Below are positions 53,866-61,837 of a stretch of DNA of 64,000 nt, piece by piece. This DNA is from Paenibacillus sp. USDA918EY (GTDB lineage: Bacteria; Bacillota; Bacilli; Paenibacillales; Paenibacillaceae). Below the pieces are notes generated by a model. It saw only the letters and a list, made by a program, of their open reading frames with translations, was not told the origin of the DNA and made no database searches. How positions within the stretch are numbered: the stretch's first letter is position 1; each line of letters opens with the position of its first letter. The stretch lies in the NCBI RefSeq assembly GCF_009870825.1, contig NZ_WTWY01000019.1:62001-126000 (forward strand), in the 5' to 3' direction. Made by a program: the position numbers and the translations under genes.

Positions 53866-54720
53866 TCAGAGGACAAGTTTCATCCGGTTTTTGGACGGAT
53901 CTTCCGTTATCCACGCGCCCCCGTCTTCTTGAACGGACCCCCCCATAGACTTCAACCTCTGTACCGCAGCCGTTCTTGCCGCCTCGGTCGGATAAACGAT
54001 ATCGAAGGAGATCAACCCGACGCTGTTTTCCGCGGGCGCCGGGGCACCTACCCCATTCCACGTGTTGAGTCCGATATGGTGATGGTATTGGCCGGTCGAG
54101 ATAAATAGCGCCTGGTTGCCGATCCGGCTTACGACCTCAAAGCCCAACCCCTGGATATAAAATGCTTCCGCTTCCTGCAAGAAAGAGACATGCAGATGGA
54201 TATGCCCCATGAGCGTACCCTCGGGAAGCCCTGTCCACTCCTGTCCGGCCCCTTCCGGCAACAGATTCCGAATATCCAGGGCAACGGTATCCATTACGAC
54301 TTCCCCGTTCCCCCAAGCCCACGACGAGGACGGTCGGTCGGCATAAATTTCGATGCCGTTTCCGTCCGGATCCGCCAAATAGAGGGCTTCGCTGACCAAA
54401 TGGTCGGACGCCCCTTGGAGCGGGATGTTATGCTGAATAAAATGCTGAAGTACGCAAGCCAAGTCCGAACGCTTCGGCAGCAGAATCGCAAAGTGATATA
54501 AACCCGTCGTGCGCGGTTGTTTCGGCATAACCTGTTCCGGCTGCTCGATCGTCAACATCGGGGTTTTGCCATCCGCCGTCAGGACCGCCTTTCGTTCCGA
54601 TTGCTCCAGCACGCCAAATCCGATCACATGCCGATAAAAAGCAAGCGATCGCACCAAATCGGTAACCTTCAAATGAACCTGGCCTATAAAAGTGTTGGGT
54701 TTGCTATGAAATGTCGTCAT
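53866..54720 (-). CDS. catE: CatE-like catechol-2,3-dioxygenase (two VOC domains)
   Basis: 284 residues, two VOC modules. HLKVTDLVRSLAFYRHVIGF and SEALYLADPDGNGIEIYADR in the first; MGHIHLHVSFLQEAEAFYIQ and ALFISTGQYHHHIGLN in the second with the metal His residues. The pattern closely follows B. subtilis CatE, including TGLYHFAILLP. Extradiol ring cleavage of catechols in the cytoplasm, iron-dependent. Encoded 22 bp after the DoxX gene, reproducing the catDE order. Confidence 0.9.
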   Translation of the reverse strand: MTTFHSKPNTFIGQVHLKVTDLVRSLAFYRHVIGFGVLEQSERKAVLTADGKTPMLTIEQPEQVMPKQPRTTGLYHFAILLPKRSDLACVLQHFIQHNIPLQGASDHLVSEALYLADPDGNGIEIYADRPSSSWAWGNGEVVMDTVALDIRNLLPEGAGQEWTGLPEGTLMGHIHLHVSFLQEAEAFYIQGLGFEVVSRIGNQALFISTGQYHHHIGLNTWNGVGAPAPAENSVGLISFDIVYPTEAARTAAVQRLKSMGGSVQEDGGAWITEDPSKNRMKLVL

Positions 54721-54742
54721 GAATGGAGACCTCCGGGTTGAA

Positions 54743-55150
54743 TTATTCTGCTTTCGAGCGGAAAAACAAACGGTCCAACGCGAACAGCGATGAGCCGGCG
54801 ATGACGAAATAAACGGAGATGATCAGCAGAGCCATATCAATTTCATACCCCGGCATTTGATCGTTTCCCAAAAAACCTGCGGCAAACTTCACCTTGACCA
54901 TGGCTCCGGCCAGAATGACGGCAAACAAAAACGAGATCACCCGCGTTCCGAGCCCCAATAGGACGGCAAGGCCGCCCACAAGCTCGATCGTTGCCACAAC
55001 GTACGCGGCAAACCCGGGCAAGCCCAAGCTTTCAAAAAATCCCGCAGTATTGCCGATACCCCCTTGAAACTTGGCAAGTCCGTGAATAAAAAAAGCAGCG
55101 CCTAAAAATACCCGCAAAAACAATGCGCCGATATCCTGTTTTCTTATCAT
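54743..55150 (-). CDS. catD: CatD-like DoxX membrane protein
   Basis: 135 residues from the ATG at 55150 (CAGGAGG upstream). Four hydrophobic helices: LRVFLGAAFFIHGLAKFQGG, YVVATIELVGGLAVLLGLG and others, the DoxX pattern. In B. subtilis the catDE operon protects against catechol and quinones under YodB/CatR control. The same operon order and a perfect promoter are present here. Confidence 0.87.
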   Translation of the reverse strand: MIRKQDIGALFLRVFLGAAFFIHGLAKFQGGIGNTAGFFESLGLPGFAAYVVATIELVGGLAVLLGLGTRVISFLFAVILAGAMVKVKFAAGFLGNDQMPGYEIDMALLIISVYFVIAGSSLFALDRLFFRSKAE

Positions 55151-55197
55151 GGTACTAGATCCTCCTGATCGCAAACAAAACATTATTTTCGTAAGTA

Positions 55198-55244
55198 AAT
55201 CACTTTATGTTTGTGATTATATTTTTATCAGCGGATAATGTCAA
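55198..55244 (-). promoter_or_regulatory. catDE promoter with an AATCAC dyad
   Basis: Minus strand: -35 TTGACA (55239-55244), 17-bp spacer, -10 TATAAT (55216-55221), a consensus sigma-A promoter. An inverted repeat AATCAC-N9-GTGATT (55198-55218) overlaps the -10 and start site, suited to a repressor of the MarR/DUF24 type. Confidence 0.72.
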
Positions 55245-55297
55245 GTAAACAACTGTATTTTGTGCGTATATATGACCGAAGGACGCTCAAAAGAAGA

Positions 55298-55323
55298 AAA
55301 ACGGACGACATCCTGTCGTCCGT
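55298..55323 (-). terminator. terminator of the VOC/GyrI operon
   Basis: A 9-bp perfect stem ACGGACGAC/GTCGTCCGT, 5-nt loop, T run on the minus strand; 107 bp after the last gene's stop. Confidence 0.85.
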
Positions 55324-55429
55324 TGACTTTTCGGATATCGCCCCTGGCAATCATTTTAAAGAGTTTGAGAATTTTGTCATAAGCTTCGCGGATCGTCCGA
55401 TTCATACGCCGAATGGTGGCATAAGTCCC

Positions 55430-55834
55430 TCATTTGAAAACTTCGATCGGAATCATTTCGATAAGATTGAGCATACGACCGTCAGGATCAACAACGTCAA
55501 ACATGACATGTTTGTTCCAGGGAGAATCCCATGTTTCGAGTTCCGACACCCGGTATCCCTGGGTTTGCATCATGGCATGCAGCCCCCTCGCATCAACGCA
55601 TTTAAAATTAAAAAGATTCCTGGTCGATGCGGCGATCGGTTCGTCGGTTTCGGCTAAAGTCAGCAGAGCCGCATGCTCGGGGTGCGGATTAAAAAATAGT
55701 GTCGCTCCGCGCTTTCCCCCGCCCCAATCTTCGATTCCCCGGCAAGTCAGTCCGAGTCCTTCAGAGTAAAAAGCGATGGACCGCTCCAATCGGCTTACCG
55801 GAATAAAAACGCTGCCGATCTGTTGAATGCCCAT
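55430..55834 (-). CDS. single-domain VOC (glyoxalase/bleomycin-resistance fold) protein
   Basis: 134 residues, two beta-alpha-beta units: VFIPVSRLERSIAFYSEGLG and MFDVVDPDGRMLNLIEMIPI. WDSPWNKHVM in the middle. Members bind or modify small hydrophobic molecules, often with a metal. Last gene of the sigma/VOC operon, 27 bp after the GyrI-like gene. Ligand unknown. Confidence 0.9.
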   Translation of the reverse strand: MGIQQIGSVFIPVSRLERSIAFYSEGLGLTCRGIEDWGGGKRGATLFFNPHPEHAALLTLAETDEPIAASTRNLFNFKCVDARGLHAMMQTQGYRVSELETWDSPWNKHVMFDVVDPDGRMLNLIEMIPIEVFK

Positions 55835-55861
55835 TATCCTTGCGCCCCTTTCTCGCCGCGT

Positions 55862-57343
55862 TTATTTGCCGCCCGACTTCGAATAATGCTCCAAGAGCGC
55901 CGTCACCGGAATCCCGTCGATGGTCATCCCGTCGAGGCGGCAGTTGCTAATGTTAACATCACTTAGGTTGCACCCTTCGAACCTGGCCGTGCTGAGATCG
56001 CAGTCCCTAAAAACGACCGGTTCCACGTTAACCCACCCATCGGTGCCGGGCTCCTCATCCAATCGGCTTTGGCTGGCCTCCGGCCGCCGAATATGCTCAA
56101 ATACCGTTCCGCCCATCTGAATTTCGTCGACATGAACGCCGGCAAAATAGATATGCTCCAATTCGGCCCCTACGAAGTTCACATGCCTCAGGCGGCTGCT
56201 CCGCATGTCGATGCCGTGAAGGTCGGCGTTTTGAAAGCTTGCCATCCGGACGCTTTCGCCCCACAGATCTTGAAGGACATGCCCTCCCTTTTCATCCACG
56301 ACGATTTTGTCCGTAAGACGTTTATCCTTCGCCCGCCGGCGGACCGGAAAATGCATCTCAAATACGGAACGCTCGTCATCCGCGCCAAGATAACGTTCGT
56401 CATGACGTTCGAATTCGAAATCGTCCACGGCATCGTATTCCGCCTGCCGCGGAAACCAAAAACCGTGGAAATAGTCCCAAACCTGACCGAGCCCGCTTGC
56501 TTTCCCGCGATAAGTAACGACGACAAAGTCGTTTGCCGGGACCGTCACTTCCGTCATCCCTTCCGGCAGCGGAGCCTTCGACTCCGCCTCGACCTCCACC
56601 CCGGCGACATAACGAAAATCCTGATGAGGTCCAAATGGAGGGTCGTACCTGTACAATCCGATCGTTGCAAAAGGCTGTTTAACATCGGCAATCTCCCGCA
56701 ACCGCGGCATGACGCCTTCCCAAAACGCCGGAATGGCCCGCTCCGCTTTTGTCGTTTTTTGGTCGATGAACGTCTCCGCACCGACGATCCGGCGATCCCT
56801 ACCCTTGCGGACCTCGACGTTCATGATTCCGGGATATCGGTCCGGGGCGAGAAGCTTCGATTCGCTCAAAATCGGCGCGAAAATGTCGAAATCGAAGCTG
56901 TCGATCTCGTCCGCCGGAATGTCAAACGGGTTCATCGGATTGAGACGGTTCATTTCAAATCCGAAGGAGCCTTCACGCGTATCCCTTGCATAGGTCCCTT
57001 CCGCAAACCATCTGAATAGGGCGTCGTAAGCCGCCTCCATTCGGGTGCGGTCCCCCTGGACGGTCATTTTTGCAAACCGCTTGGCCGGGATGGTGATCGC
57101 CTCAAGCTCGGCAGGCAGCCCGCCGAAATGATGCACCGCCATGCCTACCCACAACGTCGTCACTTCCGTCGCCCACTGCCACTCCGGAATGAAGACGTAA
57201 CCGTGCTGCCGCTCTGCTACCGCCGGATGTCCGTCGAGCCATGCGGTTACTTTGGCCCAAGCTTCGCGAACCAGTTTACCGTCTCTTGGAACCCGCAGCA
57301 CCGCGGCTTTTATTGCCGGCCTTTCTACAATTTCCACGTTCAC
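55862..57343 (-). CDS. double GyrI-like effector-binding protein with pentapeptide tail
   Basis: 493 residues from a GTG at 57343 that overlaps the upstream micro-gene stop (GTGA). Two GyrI/AraC-effector-type domains: residues ~1-150 (NVEIVERPAIKAAVLRVPRD) and ~195-335 (FATIGLYRYDPP, GVEVEAE, FVVVTYRGKASG). The C-terminal ~130 residues are pentapeptide-like: RMASFQNADLHGIDMRSSRL, HVNFVGAELEHIYFAGVHVD and FRDCDLSTARFEGCNLSDVN. No DNA-binding domain. Suggests ligand sequestration or sensing; the arrangement is unusual. Confidence 0.83.
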   Translation of the reverse strand: MNVEIVERPAIKAAVLRVPRDGKLVREAWAKVTAWLDGHPAVAERQHGYVFIPEWQWATEVTTLWVGMAVHHFGGLPAELEAITIPAKRFAKMTVQGDRTRMEAAYDALFRWFAEGTYARDTREGSFGFEMNRLNPMNPFDIPADEIDSFDFDIFAPILSESKLLAPDRYPGIMNVEVRKGRDRRIVGAETFIDQKTTKAERAIPAFWEGVMPRLREIADVKQPFATIGLYRYDPPFGPHQDFRYVAGVEVEAESKAPLPEGMTEVTVPANDFVVVTYRGKASGLGQVWDYFHGFWFPRQAEYDAVDDFEFERHDERYLGADDERSVFEMHFPVRRRAKDKRLTDKIVVDEKGGHVLQDLWGESVRMASFQNADLHGIDMRSSRLRHVNFVGAELEHIYFAGVHVDEIQMGGTVFEHIRRPEASQSRLDEEPGTDGWVNVEPVVFRDCDLSTARFEGCNLSDVNISNCRLDGMTIDGIPVTALLEHYSKSGGK

Positions 57344-57471
57344 GGCGTCACCCCCGCATGCTGCTGGCAAACCATCACGATGTTCCCGTCCTCATCCCGA
57401 ATGTTAAAAAACGAAACCTGCGGAAGGCGTTGAATGCCGTAAGTTAAAGAACTGCTGATTTGTCCGGCCAT
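57340..57471 (-). CDS. 43-residue VOC-tail micro-gene
   Basis: An ATG at 57471 with GAAGGAGGACC upstream. The protein is MAGQISSSLTYGIQRLPQVS, then FFNIRDEDGNIVMVCQQHAG and VTP. The xxFFNIRDEDGNIVMV segment copies the last beta-strand pair of VOC domains (FxxxDPDGNxxxV). Strong Shine-Dalgarno, TGA/GTG overlap with the next gene and 17-bp spacing from the previous one argue that it is translated. Either a remnant kept for coupling or a minimal ligand-binding partner. Confidence 0.6.
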   Translation of the reverse strand: MAGQISSSLTYGIQRLPQVSFFNIRDEDGNIVMVCQQHAGVTP

Positions 57472-57488
57472 CGGTTTAAGGTCCTCCT

Positions 57489-58292
57489 TCAATTCATTTT
57501 CGCAACGACAACACGATTGCCGTCCGGATCAAGGAGGGCAAATTCGCTCAGGTCAGGGAAATAACAGGGTTCGCCTGCAAACTGAAAACCTTGCCCCCGG
57601 GCAAACGCCAGTGCGGCGTCAAAATCGCCGGTTTCGAAATAAAGCACTTCCGTAAACGATTCCTGGTTCAAATATCGGTTATGGTCAAGCAGCAGCGCGG
57701 CACCGGATGCCGCAGGAACGGAATAAATCCTTTGCTCCGCAGCGGCTTCGTCATACGGCACGCCCAAAAGATCGGAATACCAGCGGGCGGCCTCCCGCAT
57801 ATTTTTTACATCGACAAAAACGCCGCCGATGCGCGGCTGGATCGGACTTTGCCCCTTAAACGCCTGATCGGCATCCCTCTGATCAACCCAGCAAGCCATA
57901 TGCGTGTTCCCCTCCGGATCCCGGAAGTTGAAAAATGCCATCGATCCGTGCCTTTCCGGCTCACAAATCGGTTTCCCGCCCTTCTCCCGGACATACCGGA
58001 AGGCATCGTCGATATTCTTCGCTTCGAACATGATGCGAGGCATCATCCCTTCGTTCCAGTCCGGATTTTGCCGGTTCACCGCATCCGAATCTAGAATCAT
58101 ATGCGTGCCTTGAAAATCAAACCAATAGACGGGGCCGCCGTTCAACCGTTCCTCCATCATCGGCAGACCCAGCAAGCGGCTGTACCATTCCGCCGATCGG
58201 CGCAAATCCGTCACGTGCACAAACACGCTGGCGACCCGATTCACGAGCGGAATATCGGCAGCCGTATGAGAAACGCTTTCGTGATTAACCAA
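57489..58292 (-). CDS. two-domain VOC protein
   Basis: 267 residues from a TTG start with AAGGAGATGATTTCCG before it. Two VOC modules: ASVFVHVTDLRRSAEWYSRL and MAFFNFRDPEGNTHMACWVD; then GGVFVDVKNMREAARWYSDL and FALLDPDGNRVVVAKMN. Overlaps the upstream VOC gene by 8 bp, so translation is coupled. Residues typical of metal ligands are only partly kept, so binding rather than catalysis is possible. Confidence 0.9.
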   Translation of the reverse strand: MVNHESVSHTAADIPLVNRVASVFVHVTDLRRSAEWYSRLLGLPMMEERLNGGPVYWFDFQGTHMILDSDAVNRQNPDWNEGMMPRIMFEAKNIDDAFRYVREKGGKPICEPERHGSMAFFNFRDPEGNTHMACWVDQRDADQAFKGQSPIQPRIGGVFVDVKNMREAARWYSDLLGVPYDEAAAEQRIYSVPAASGAALLLDHNRYLNQESFTEVLYFETGDFDAALAFARGQGFQFAGEPCYFPDLSEFALLDPDGNRVVVAKMN

Positions 58293-59100
58293 CGGAAATC
58301 ATCTCCTTTTCCGAAATACGGATCGTTAACCCTTCAGGGGATGTGACGTCAAACAATTGGATCCCATCCCGATTGCGGCACGGGCCGGCTGCTACGCCCT
58401 TTCCGCATATTTGCCGGTAAGCTTCGCGGATATCGGACGACTGCAGCGAATAATAGGCTCTGCCGTTCATGGCTTGCACCGCTTGGCGATGTTTCCCTTC
58501 GTCCATGCAAATCATCGTGACGATCGTTTCTCCTTCGCCGATCATCAGATCGGCTCCTTGTCCCCAATGGTTATGCAGCTGAAAGCCCAGGACGTCCGAA
58601 TACCAACGGATGGAAGCTTCAAGATCCTTGACGGGAAGAAACACCGCAAGAATGCGATGGAACATCGGCGGGAGGGGACGGGGGCTAGGCGTGTAAAAGA
58701 GCGAATGTTCCTTTTCATGGCAAATGCCGACCACATTGCCGAAAGGATCGGCCATTTCGCAAACGTTCATGTATGGCGTGCGCATCGTCTCCGTTGTGCG
58801 AATTCCCCTGGACTTGAGCCACTCCCCGTGAAGATCAACCCAATGCGTATAAAAGTTGAAGCATGGAACATGTCCCTCCGCATCCAGATGCAACTGCGGC
58901 CGGAACGGTTCCCGTTCCTCCGGCTCCGTCAGCGTCAGCCATGTTTCGCCATCATGGATCTTGAGATCGATCTCTTTGCTGCCCCGCCTTGCGATTTGGA
59001 ATTCGAATTCGCTCGCGTACCACTCCGCCGCCAGCCTGGCGTCCGGAACCGGCAATAGCACCCTGTCGATGTGCCGTATCGTTGTCATCCCGGGTGGCAT
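58285..59100 (-). CDS. two-domain VOC protein
   Basis: 271 residues, ATG with AGGAGG upstream. Modules: RVLLPVPDARLAAEWYASEF and PYMNVCEMADPFGNVVGICH; then LAVFLPVKDLEASIRWYSDV and IQLFDVTSPEGLTIRISEKE. A paralogue of its downstream neighbour (similar two-module layout) and likely a tandem duplication. First VOC gene after the ECF sigma gene. Confidence 0.9.
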   Translation of the reverse strand: MPPGMTTIRHIDRVLLPVPDARLAAEWYASEFEFQIARRGSKEIDLKIHDGETWLTLTEPEEREPFRPQLHLDAEGHVPCFNFYTHWVDLHGEWLKSRGIRTTETMRTPYMNVCEMADPFGNVVGICHEKEHSLFYTPSPRPLPPMFHRILAVFLPVKDLEASIRWYSDVLGFQLHNHWGQGADLMIGEGETIVTMICMDEGKHRQAVQAMNGRAYYSLQSSDIREAYRQICGKGVAAGPCRNRDGIQLFDVTSPEGLTIRISEKEMISVG

Positions 59101-59194
59101 GGATTTCCTCCTCTCTCCTCACGACCGTAATTAGCCTGTTTCGTTGTAATAACGATTAAATGGATTCGAACCATACACGTTCATAAAAAACATT

Positions 59195-59950
59195 TCAAAA
59201 AAAAGATTCGCTTATGAGCAGCAGATTGCCGTCGGGGTCATGCAACGTAAAGAAGTATCGCCCATCCCGGGAATGGATTTCCGCGATCCGGCAACCGTTT
59301 TCAAAAAGGCGCAAATAAGCGTCGTAAATCAGCCTGGGATCATGGCGGCGGAACGCATCGGTAACGGAGGCGAGCAGCTTGGCGGTTGCCCCTACCCGGC
59401 TTTGCTGCATCGGATAGGCGCCGGCGGCGGTTCTCTCCGGCTCGCGAAGCGCCAGAAGGCGCAGCCGCTTTCGCGCCCTTGAAAGGGCGACCTGGACCGA
59501 TCCTTCCGCCATGTTGATGCAGAACCCCGCTTCTTTGGCAGTCATGCCGAATACGTCGCACAACAACACGATGACAAACGGTTTGGGGGTCAAGCGATAC
59601 ATCAGCTCTTCCAGCATCTCGCGCGTAATCAAGGGGTCCGAGTCGGCGGGAGCGGCCGGCGCATCGGCGGGCTCGAGTTCCTCGAAGGATAAGGATGCTT
59701 GCCGCCGGTGAAGGCGGCAGCGGTCGATCCAAAGATTCCGGGCGATCCGGAACACGTAGGCCTTACTCACAGTAATCTGCGGTGCTTTCCCATGGCGGTT
59801 CAGGACGCGGATCATCGCCTCCTGCACAAGGTCCTCGGCTTCCCACTCCATTCCTGCCAAGGATCGGCAATACCGCAGCAAATCGGGTCTTAGCTCGGTC
59901 AAACGTTGAGCGAGGTCGCTTGAATAGGAAGAATAAAGGGGTGTCGTCAT
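59195..59950 (-). CDS. ECF-type sigma factor with VOC-like C-terminal segment
   Basis: 251 residues from the ATG at 59950 (GGAG 9 bp upstream; ATG 59968 also possible). Sigma region 2 contains DLLRYCRSLAGMEWEAEDLV and RIARNLWIDRCRLHRRQASL; region 4 is LTPKPFVIVLLCDVFGMTAK and MAEGSVQVALSRARKRLRLL. After a linker the last ~40 residues read YLRLFENGCRIAEIHSRDGR then YFFTLHDPDGNLLLIS, the second half of a VOC domain. No anti-sigma gene adjoins. The tail may sense the same ligands as the VOC proteins downstream (inference). Confidence 0.85.
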   Translation of the reverse strand: MTTPLYSSYSSDLAQRLTELRPDLLRYCRSLAGMEWEAEDLVQEAMIRVLNRHGKAPQITVSKAYVFRIARNLWIDRCRLHRRQASLSFEELEPADAPAAPADSDPLITREMLEELMYRLTPKPFVIVLLCDVFGMTAKEAGFCINMAEGSVQVALSRARKRLRLLALREPERTAAGAYPMQQSRVGATAKLLASVTDAFRRHDPRLIYDAYLRLFENGCRIAEIHSRDGRYFFTLHDPDGNLLLISESFF

Positions 59951-60096
59951 CTCGTTTGGCTCCATCATTTCATAATGAACTCCATAAAATCGCAGCATTC
60001 TCTCAAATTGATTTGATTTTACCACACATTTGTTCCCATTTTCCATACATTTCCTCAAAAGAGAGGGTGCAAACGATCGGCCTCGGGTGCTACAAA

Positions 60097-60138
60097 TAAA
60101 AAACGCCCTTGATCTTCCCTAATCAGGAGATCAAAGGC
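60097..60138 (-). terminator. terminator after the O-acetylation operon
   Basis: GCCCTTGATCT pairs with AGATCAAAGGC around TTCCCTAATCAGG; run of six T on the minus strand, ~50 bp past the DUF4358 gene stop. Confidence 0.82.
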
Positions 60139-60188
60139 TGTAACGTCTAAGCACGCGCTATTTGCATGATATCCACCAGCATCTTCCA

Positions 60189-60683
60189 TCAAAACGCGCC
60201 GTCAAACGCCTGTTCCATTTGCTTCGCCTCTTTGGAAACGGCAAAGAAGACGAACGGTCCTTTGGACTTCAGCACATGGTTTTCCACCAGAAAATATTCC
60301 TCCGGGCGGTAATCTTTGAATTTTATTTTTTGCGCGGCGATCCGCTGCTCGATATTCTTTTGGACTTGTTCCGTCTGCCGGGCGTCCTTCAGCTTAATGA
60401 CCGCCAATTCGTCCGCCCGTACATTCGATGTTGACGTGTAAAGGATGAAGCCGTCCAGGTTGTCGGGATCGATTTTGTAGAGCTTCTTCAGCTTCTCCCC
60501 GTCCCTTTGTTCCATTTCCTTCAAATCCGCCGCCTGCTCGATTTTAGTTCCGAGCTCTTCGATGGAAGGTGCGGCATCGTTTTTGTCCGCCTTGCCACCG
60601 CATCCGGACAACAGGGCGACGGCGGCGGCAACAGCCAAAATGGAGGCAAGCAAAGCCCTTGTTCTTTTCCACGATGTTCTCAT
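60189..60683 (-). CDS. DUF4358 lipoprotein
   Basis: 164 residues, lipobox ALLSGC. The mature part has YKIDPDNLDGFILYTSTSNV, ADELAVIKLKDARQTEQVQK and KFKDYRPEEYFLVENHVLKS, diagnostic of DUF4358. Last gene of the acetylation operon, 6 bp after the DHHW gene. Often found with MBOAT/DHHW genes in Firmicutes. Function unknown; extracellular accessory role likely. Confidence 0.88.
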   Translation of the reverse strand: MRTSWKRTRALLASILAVAAAVALLSGCGGKADKNDAAPSIEELGTKIEQAADLKEMEQRDGEKLKKLYKIDPDNLDGFILYTSTSNVRADELAVIKLKDARQTEQVQKNIEQRIAAQKIKFKDYRPEEYFLVENHVLKSKGPFVFFAVSKEAKQMEQAFDGAF

Positions 60684-60689
60684 GTATGA

Positions 60690-61826
60690 TCACTCCAAAT
60701 TTAAAATGGATGGGTCTTCGAAAAACGTGTTCACGTTGTATAACAGCAGCATGTCTTGAATCCCCTGCTCCTTCACGAACGCCGCCAGGTCGTCCTCGTA
60801 ATACCGCAGGTCCGCGACGTCGATTTCGCCGAAATGCCCCAGCAAAAACGGAATGAAGCTGTTCGCGTACGAATCCTTGACGACCAGCAGCTTTTTCCCG
60901 TTCGGACGGGCCGATTGGATCCGGATCAACGCGTGGTTCCCGTTCAAAAACACCGCATACTTGTCTTTTTTCTGAAGCTGATCCATCGCGTACAGCGAAT
61001 CCGAGGTCTGCCCTTCGCCAACATACGTTACGGTGTATTTTTCCTGCTCTTTGGGCAGGTACAGCTGAATGCCGTCGGGACGCAGATGCCTGAAGCCGCT
61101 CTTTGAATACAGCGATCCGTAAAATCCGCCGGTGACTTGCCGGATCCGGAATCCTTCCTCGTTTTGCGGTTTTAATCCCATTTGCTTGCAGAGCTCCAGA
61201 TAAGCTGCATGAGCGCCTTGGGTCGTCCAGTGATGGTCGGTTTTATAAAAAATGGGCTGATCCCTTTCGGCGTATAAAGCGGGGAATACATCGACAAAAC
61301 GGATATCGGAAGGCAGCTTCTGCCGGATTTGCCCCAAATAAGCCTCTTCGACGCCGGTTTCGGCGTATTTCGGCAGCTTGTCTTGAAGCACGGCCGCTGC
61401 CGTAGGAACGATCATGGCGTATTTGCGAAGGCCTGGCGTGGCGTCGTCAAACGCATGGACGGCTTCCATCTTGGCCTCCAAATCTCCCTCCGCCGGCGGT
61501 ACGAACTTCTGAATCAAGTACCCGTCTTTTCCAAGATAAACGCCGTTGCTTTCCTTTTTCCCCAGCAAGCGGTCCGTATCGGTTTTCGCGCCGATCCACA
61601 GGTCTCTGAAAGCAAATTGGTCGGACACGTATTTTTCGAAGTCGGAAGTAAACGTCCCCGATAGCAGTGCTTTCAGCGAAAAACGCGGCAGCTGCACAAG
61701 CATCCGGTTCTCGGATTCCGAAAAGGCCCGATCCGGGGACGCTATATTGAAAATAGCAATCAAGCTAACAAAAAACAGCAGCAGCAAAGCCGGTAATGTT
61801 TTGTTAAGTTTGTCGTAACCGTTCAT
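60690..61826 (-). CDS. DHHW-motif protein (AlgX/AlgJ-like, glycan O-acetylation)
   Basis: 378 residues, N-terminal membrane anchor (LPALLLLFFVSLIAIFNIA). SENRMLVQLPRFSLKALLSG and the IFYKTDHHWTTQGAHAAYL motif give the SGNH-like DHHW family; KKLLVVKDSYANSFIPFLLG supplies the nucleophile Ser region (DSYxxS). Acts outside the membrane to transfer or handle acetyl groups from the MBOAT protein encoded 11 bp upstream. Confidence 0.93.
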   Translation of the reverse strand: MNGYDKLNKTLPALLLLFFVSLIAIFNIASPDRAFSESENRMLVQLPRFSLKALLSGTFTSDFEKYVSDQFAFRDLWIGAKTDTDRLLGKKESNGVYLGKDGYLIQKFVPPAEGDLEAKMEAVHAFDDATPGLRKYAMIVPTAAAVLQDKLPKYAETGVEEAYLGQIRQKLPSDIRFVDVFPALYAERDQPIFYKTDHHWTTQGAHAAYLELCKQMGLKPQNEEGFRIRQVTGGFYGSLYSKSGFRHLRPDGIQLYLPKEQEKYTVTYVGEGQTSDSLYAMDQLQKKDKYAVFLNGNHALIRIQSARPNGKKLLVVKDSYANSFIPFLLGHFGEIDVADLRYYEDDLAAFVKEQGIQDMLLLYNVNTFFEDPSILNLE

Positions 61827-61837
61827 GTCCGCCTCCT

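Noticed and set aside
56069..57019. 316-codon plus-strand frame
   Set aside because: Antisense to the GyrI-like/pentapeptide gene; no recognisable domain.
59951..60060. GGAAC-type ECF autoregulatory promoter before the sigma gene
   Set aside because: GGGAAC is present, but no matching -10 motif at 16-17 bp could be justified.
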